Assembly: GCA_019745415.1 (NCBI GenBank) | Contig: JAIETF010000017.1 | Coordinates: 1-64,000, forward strand | Reading direction: 5' to 3' | DNA from: Candidatus Obscuribacterales bacterium | GTDB taxonomy: Bacteria; Cyanobacteriota; Vampirovibrionia; Obscuribacterales; Obscuribacteraceae | Length of the DNA: 64,000 nucleotides | Part shown: positions 62,201-64,000 of the stretch, piece after piece | Layout of the letters: the number at the start of each line of letters is the position of its first letter | How positions within the stretch are numbered: position 1 is the stretch's first letter | The notes under the pieces: generated by a model | What the model saw: only the letters and a program-made list of their open reading frames with translations | Database searches by the model: none | What the model was told of the DNA's origin: nothing | Made by a program: the position numbers and the translations under genes

Positions 62201-64000
62201 GACAATCTCGCGGTTGGCCTTCTGATACTCAGGGCTGCCGAACTGTCTGATCAGTTCTTCATACGCAGCTTTCACTTCCGGCTTGGTCAGGTTGCCCTTA
62301 CCTTGCTCGGCTCTGATGAAGTTTTCCAACTGGTCGACCGGCTTGTCTTTCATCTGCTCGGCAAGCGGCTTAGATTTATCAATCACGAGAGCAGGAACGC
62401 CATCGCCGGCAGTGCCGACTGCACTGGCATCACCACCGGTGGCTTCGTAAAGTTTCTTCAGTTGTGGACCGAGCTCGGGATCTTTCAATAGAGCACCCAA
62501 AGCCTCAGCCTTTTGAGGACCGAGAGATTCGGTTATAGCCTTGACCTGATTAGCGGCACCGGTTTTGTCATCGGCAGCCACCAAGGCATTGCCGTACTGG
62601 GTGCGCATCATCAGTTCCATATCGGCAGCTTGCCTATATGAATGAATCGGGCTGGCGAGCAGGTTGACATCATAGGCTTTCTTAGGATCACCGCCTACCG
62701 AAGCAATGTAATCTTGCTGGGCTTTAGCATAAGCAGGGAATTTCTCGGTCAATTCTTTCTGAGCAGCTTCACGTTCTTCCGGCTTTTCCGATTGTCCTTT
62801 TTGCATAATCGCCAAGAGAGCCGGATCAGACTGCACCTTGACGGCTTCTTGTCTGTAGACTTTGTTTGCAGCTAAGACAGTCTCAAACTTATCTTCTCCC
62901 ACTTGCTTGATCAGTTCGGTGGCAGCAGTGACGGCAGCCGGCTGGAAATGATTCTTCATTTCTACCAAAGCATTGATGGAATCATCCATAAGCTTTTTGC
63001 CGTTATCATCAATCTTTCTGCCATCGGTGGCCTTGCCTAGGGCATCAAGATAGTTGGCACCGGCAACCACTCTGTCTTCTACTGATTTAGCATCATAGGG
63101 TTTAGCAGCCGTCTGCGGTTTGTCGCCGCCTTCGGCCGGTTTATCGACAGGACCAGCTGGTTTATCACCAGTGCCGGCGGGCTTGTCACCTGTGCCTGCC
63201 GGTTTGTCGACAGGACCGGCTGGCTTGTCGCCCTGAGCTTGGGCGATGGCTTTCTTGGCCGCCTCATCGTTGAAAGCTCTCACTTTGTCGTGCAAAACAA
63301 AGTAAGCATCAGGAGGAGCACCGTTGGAATCTTCGATACGTTTCATCTGGCGTTGGAAATGGATGTCGTCGAAGATAGTGACATTCTGCAATTGCAGACC
63401 GGTCTCACCGAGTTTCTGCAGGTCTTCAGGGGCAAGCTTGGCATGTTTCTTGGCGGTTGCCTCGTCAATACCGGCAGCCTGCAATAGTTTTGTATTGCCG
63501 TCTTCAGCTTTGCCCTGACGGTAATACCAGAGAGCCATATTGCCATAAGCAGCATCTTTGATGCGCGAGACACTGAAGAGTTCACGCTCTTTTTCTTTGA
63601 GGCGGGTTTTCTCTTCTACATTAGTTTCGGTCTTGAGCTTCTTCTGCACTTCGGCCAGGTCAAGCTTAGCCTTTTCTATGTCTTGTTTAGAAACTTTCTC
63701 GGCTTCACGAATAGCTTTCTCGTAGGCGGCTTTGGCTTCATCTAGCTTACCGGCTTTGTTCAGGGCCGGTACCTCTTTATCTAATATGTCGTTGACTTTC
63801 TTGAGCTGGTCAACCGGGTTAACTTTTTCGGGAGCATGCTGCAGACCTCTATCAAGTCCCTTCTCGGGGGCCTTGTCTGGAGCTTTTTCGGGAGCCTTAT
63901 CGGGCGCTTTATCTGGAGCTTTAGCATCGGCACCGGCTTGCCCGGCGGGTTTAGCCGGTGCAGTGACGTCGCCATCTTTCTTGACTGCACCGGTGGGCGC
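59219..64000 (-). CDS. Giant helical protein, partial (5' end beyond window)
   Basis: The frame stays open from the stop at 59219 through a GTG at 63649 to the last base, giving at least 1,593 aa; the N-terminus is outside. The visible N-terminal part is Ala/Lys/Pro-rich with APDK/APEK units. A coiled coil and then GTGDKPAG-type repeats near 63100-63230 follow. The centre is helical, with a hydrophobic Gly/Ala-rich segment (ADLGGDAIGLAGAIGVRSAV). The C-terminus ends in Ala/Gln/Glu-rich helix and LGLQAFDSP. No family is recognised; composition and neighbours link it to the two 918-aa paralogues. Confidence 0.72.
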   Translation of the reverse strand, partial: APTGAVKKDGDVTAPAKPAGQAGADAKAPDKAPDKAPEKAPDKAPEKGLDRGLQHAPEKVNPVDQLKKVNDILDKEVPALNKAGKLDEAKAAYEKAIREAEKVSKQDIEKAKLDLAEVQKKLKTETNVEEKTRLKEKERELFSVSRIKDAAYGNMALWYYRQGKAEDGNTKLLQAAGIDEATAKKHAKLAPEDLQKLGETGLQLQNVTIFDDIHFQRQMKRIEDSNGAPPDAYFVLHDKVRAFNDEAAKKAIAQAQGDKPAGPVDKPAGTGDKPAGTGDKPAGPVDKPAEGGDKPQTAAKPYDAKSVEDRVVAGANYLDALGKATDGRKIDDNGKKLMDDSINALVEMKNHFQPAAVTAATELIKQVGEDKFETVLAANKVYRQEAVKVQSDPALLAIMQKGQSEKPEEREAAQKELTEKFPAYAKAQQDYIASVGGDPKKAYDVNLLASPIHSYRQAADMELMMRTQYGNALVAADDKTGAANQVKAITESLGPQKAEALGALLKDPELGPQLKKLYEATGGDASAVGTAGDGVPALVIDKSKPLAEQMKDKPVDQLENFIRAEQGKGNLTKPEVKAAYEELIRQFGSPEYQKANREIVEGNQKMLTEGKNAEGKDLTPEERYKLHAENYISFVNMQYGANLQLQYAKYLGDFGRREKMAEMAKAKEPYEPGSVQRSATAFVEGGVNELGDMQKWSQSALKAADALPYDLMKKEMQLQGQSIGKVGPFEEQLAGLKLSMNGDIKRNEKGEPEISYGMKDLSVTYRLELAQIYLRHDMMNQLDLQLSKSPATQVKTPDELYKPQVAGQMASEALAMWQKENPTVPHTMLNQLVAFGEMHNPQAFKDAARLVRADSSSGTADMASMATAFVLNTGGKILLAKYAKLKGPAADLGGDAIGLAGAIGVRSAVMYGMTGEAENFRDTLVHGTASAAMVSGFKYGSRLFGTSYRTENMSYRAVAGGLVDANSSGVRFAEEMLASGKISGQGADLAKELVAIEQAKAKALPISPSESALRAQAIMGKPIKDMTEAEAQEMYRMLGLKDMNKAQLTEFMGSVLKTRPADKTVLARLAAADLIDLKTVGDLEVRAQAHSQRMVDFAGDVDKALVAGNKRLGDNVPFVGLRPETKIDSIVRRIAKENPGKYADEQAIKDQITFLKNSGVSTLGDLKAYYFEAKHADMGAFMENAAREGLLPERGRMTRAKEAVMLSDSQSVSNVLAELKKKPGVDPDLIKRLDESLPVLERMGIKNMRQLQEAHAMGGELQSVLSITRRHPDLADAETASISDLLRRDPRALGLNGNLTSQRIDGILGTRTREPGIISRTATGAADFLYRDRFYNFTSPSRNWGKIDPNNTNLAQLERTSNQIRTRAALGGSLIASSLYRGTTGVYDNAIDTDALGRPRIDQELGRQLTVGEALQRSLIGNGTLVERMTGNMASDVLLGSFLLRPAIAGSEQIGKGALGYVFYKGFDELNKGSATGYSDAADYDAKAKRMEAPLTNETNATGLVFEQVRQGQSAADQQVPQGQDTAGQIADAKQQEALRARQASEAKAKAEQEARERAAREQAAKDGKAPAPAQGQTSTNNDPLGLQAFDSP

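Overview
The window looks like a chromosomal piece of a Gram-negative-type bacterium of the non-photosynthetic cyanobacterial sister lineage (Melainabacteria/Vampirovibrionia, most like Candidatus Obscuribacter). This is inference from overall style and was not tested by a search: an LPS-transport operon, NuoN, many TPR proteins, very long helical proteins of unknown function and moderate GC. No ribosomal RNA or other decisive marker is present.

Positions 1 to about 23,140 form an accessory region, visibly more AT-rich than the rest. It holds small orphan genes (DUF1963/YwqG-like, DUF4304-like, an EEP-family phosphoesterase, HEPN-like, lipoproteins), broken genes (a Fic-like C-terminal remnant, a frameshifted small gene, a secreted protein with a poly-T frameshift, a 505-bp partial copy of a short-chain dehydrogenase) and short repeats: two IS21-like end repeats and a 97-bp hairpin repeat flanking a 6-kb block. 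Its centre is a putative polymorphic-toxin locus read leftwards: a YiiX/NlpC-P60-like protein, a large protein ending in a C39/papain-like cysteine peptidase domain, and three tandem paralogues of a 194-199 aa protein. The first of these overlaps the toxin gene by ATGA, as expected for an immunity gene. The accessory stretch ends at a tRNA-Arg(CCT) whose 3' end faces it, the usual geometry for an island integrated at a tRNA.

From 23.3 kb to 53.1 kb the genes are mostly housekeeping: yfhO-like and nuoN; carA; a HAD phosphatase; a LysM protein and an Asn-rich protein; the operon TPR-lptC-lptA-lptB-lptF/G; TPR protein-aroK-hypothetical-aroQ; a lysozyme-like protein; a TPR protein; a Nudix hydrolase; an IscA/ErpA-type protein; a YgfZ-TPR fusion with a PotC-like permease; ileS; an inositol monophosphatase; and a GT2 glycosyltransferase. 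Several leaders contain overlapping alternative hairpins that suggest attenuation (ileS, and the operon that starts at 32,571), and a terminator-like hairpin lies inside the first codons of yfhO.

From 53.1 kb to the right edge are three very large leftward genes. Two are tandem 918-aa paralogues. The third exceeds 1,590 aa, runs off the window and is open to the last base. All have long helical regions, and a Gly/Ala-rich membrane-like segment is visible in each. Their function is unknown.
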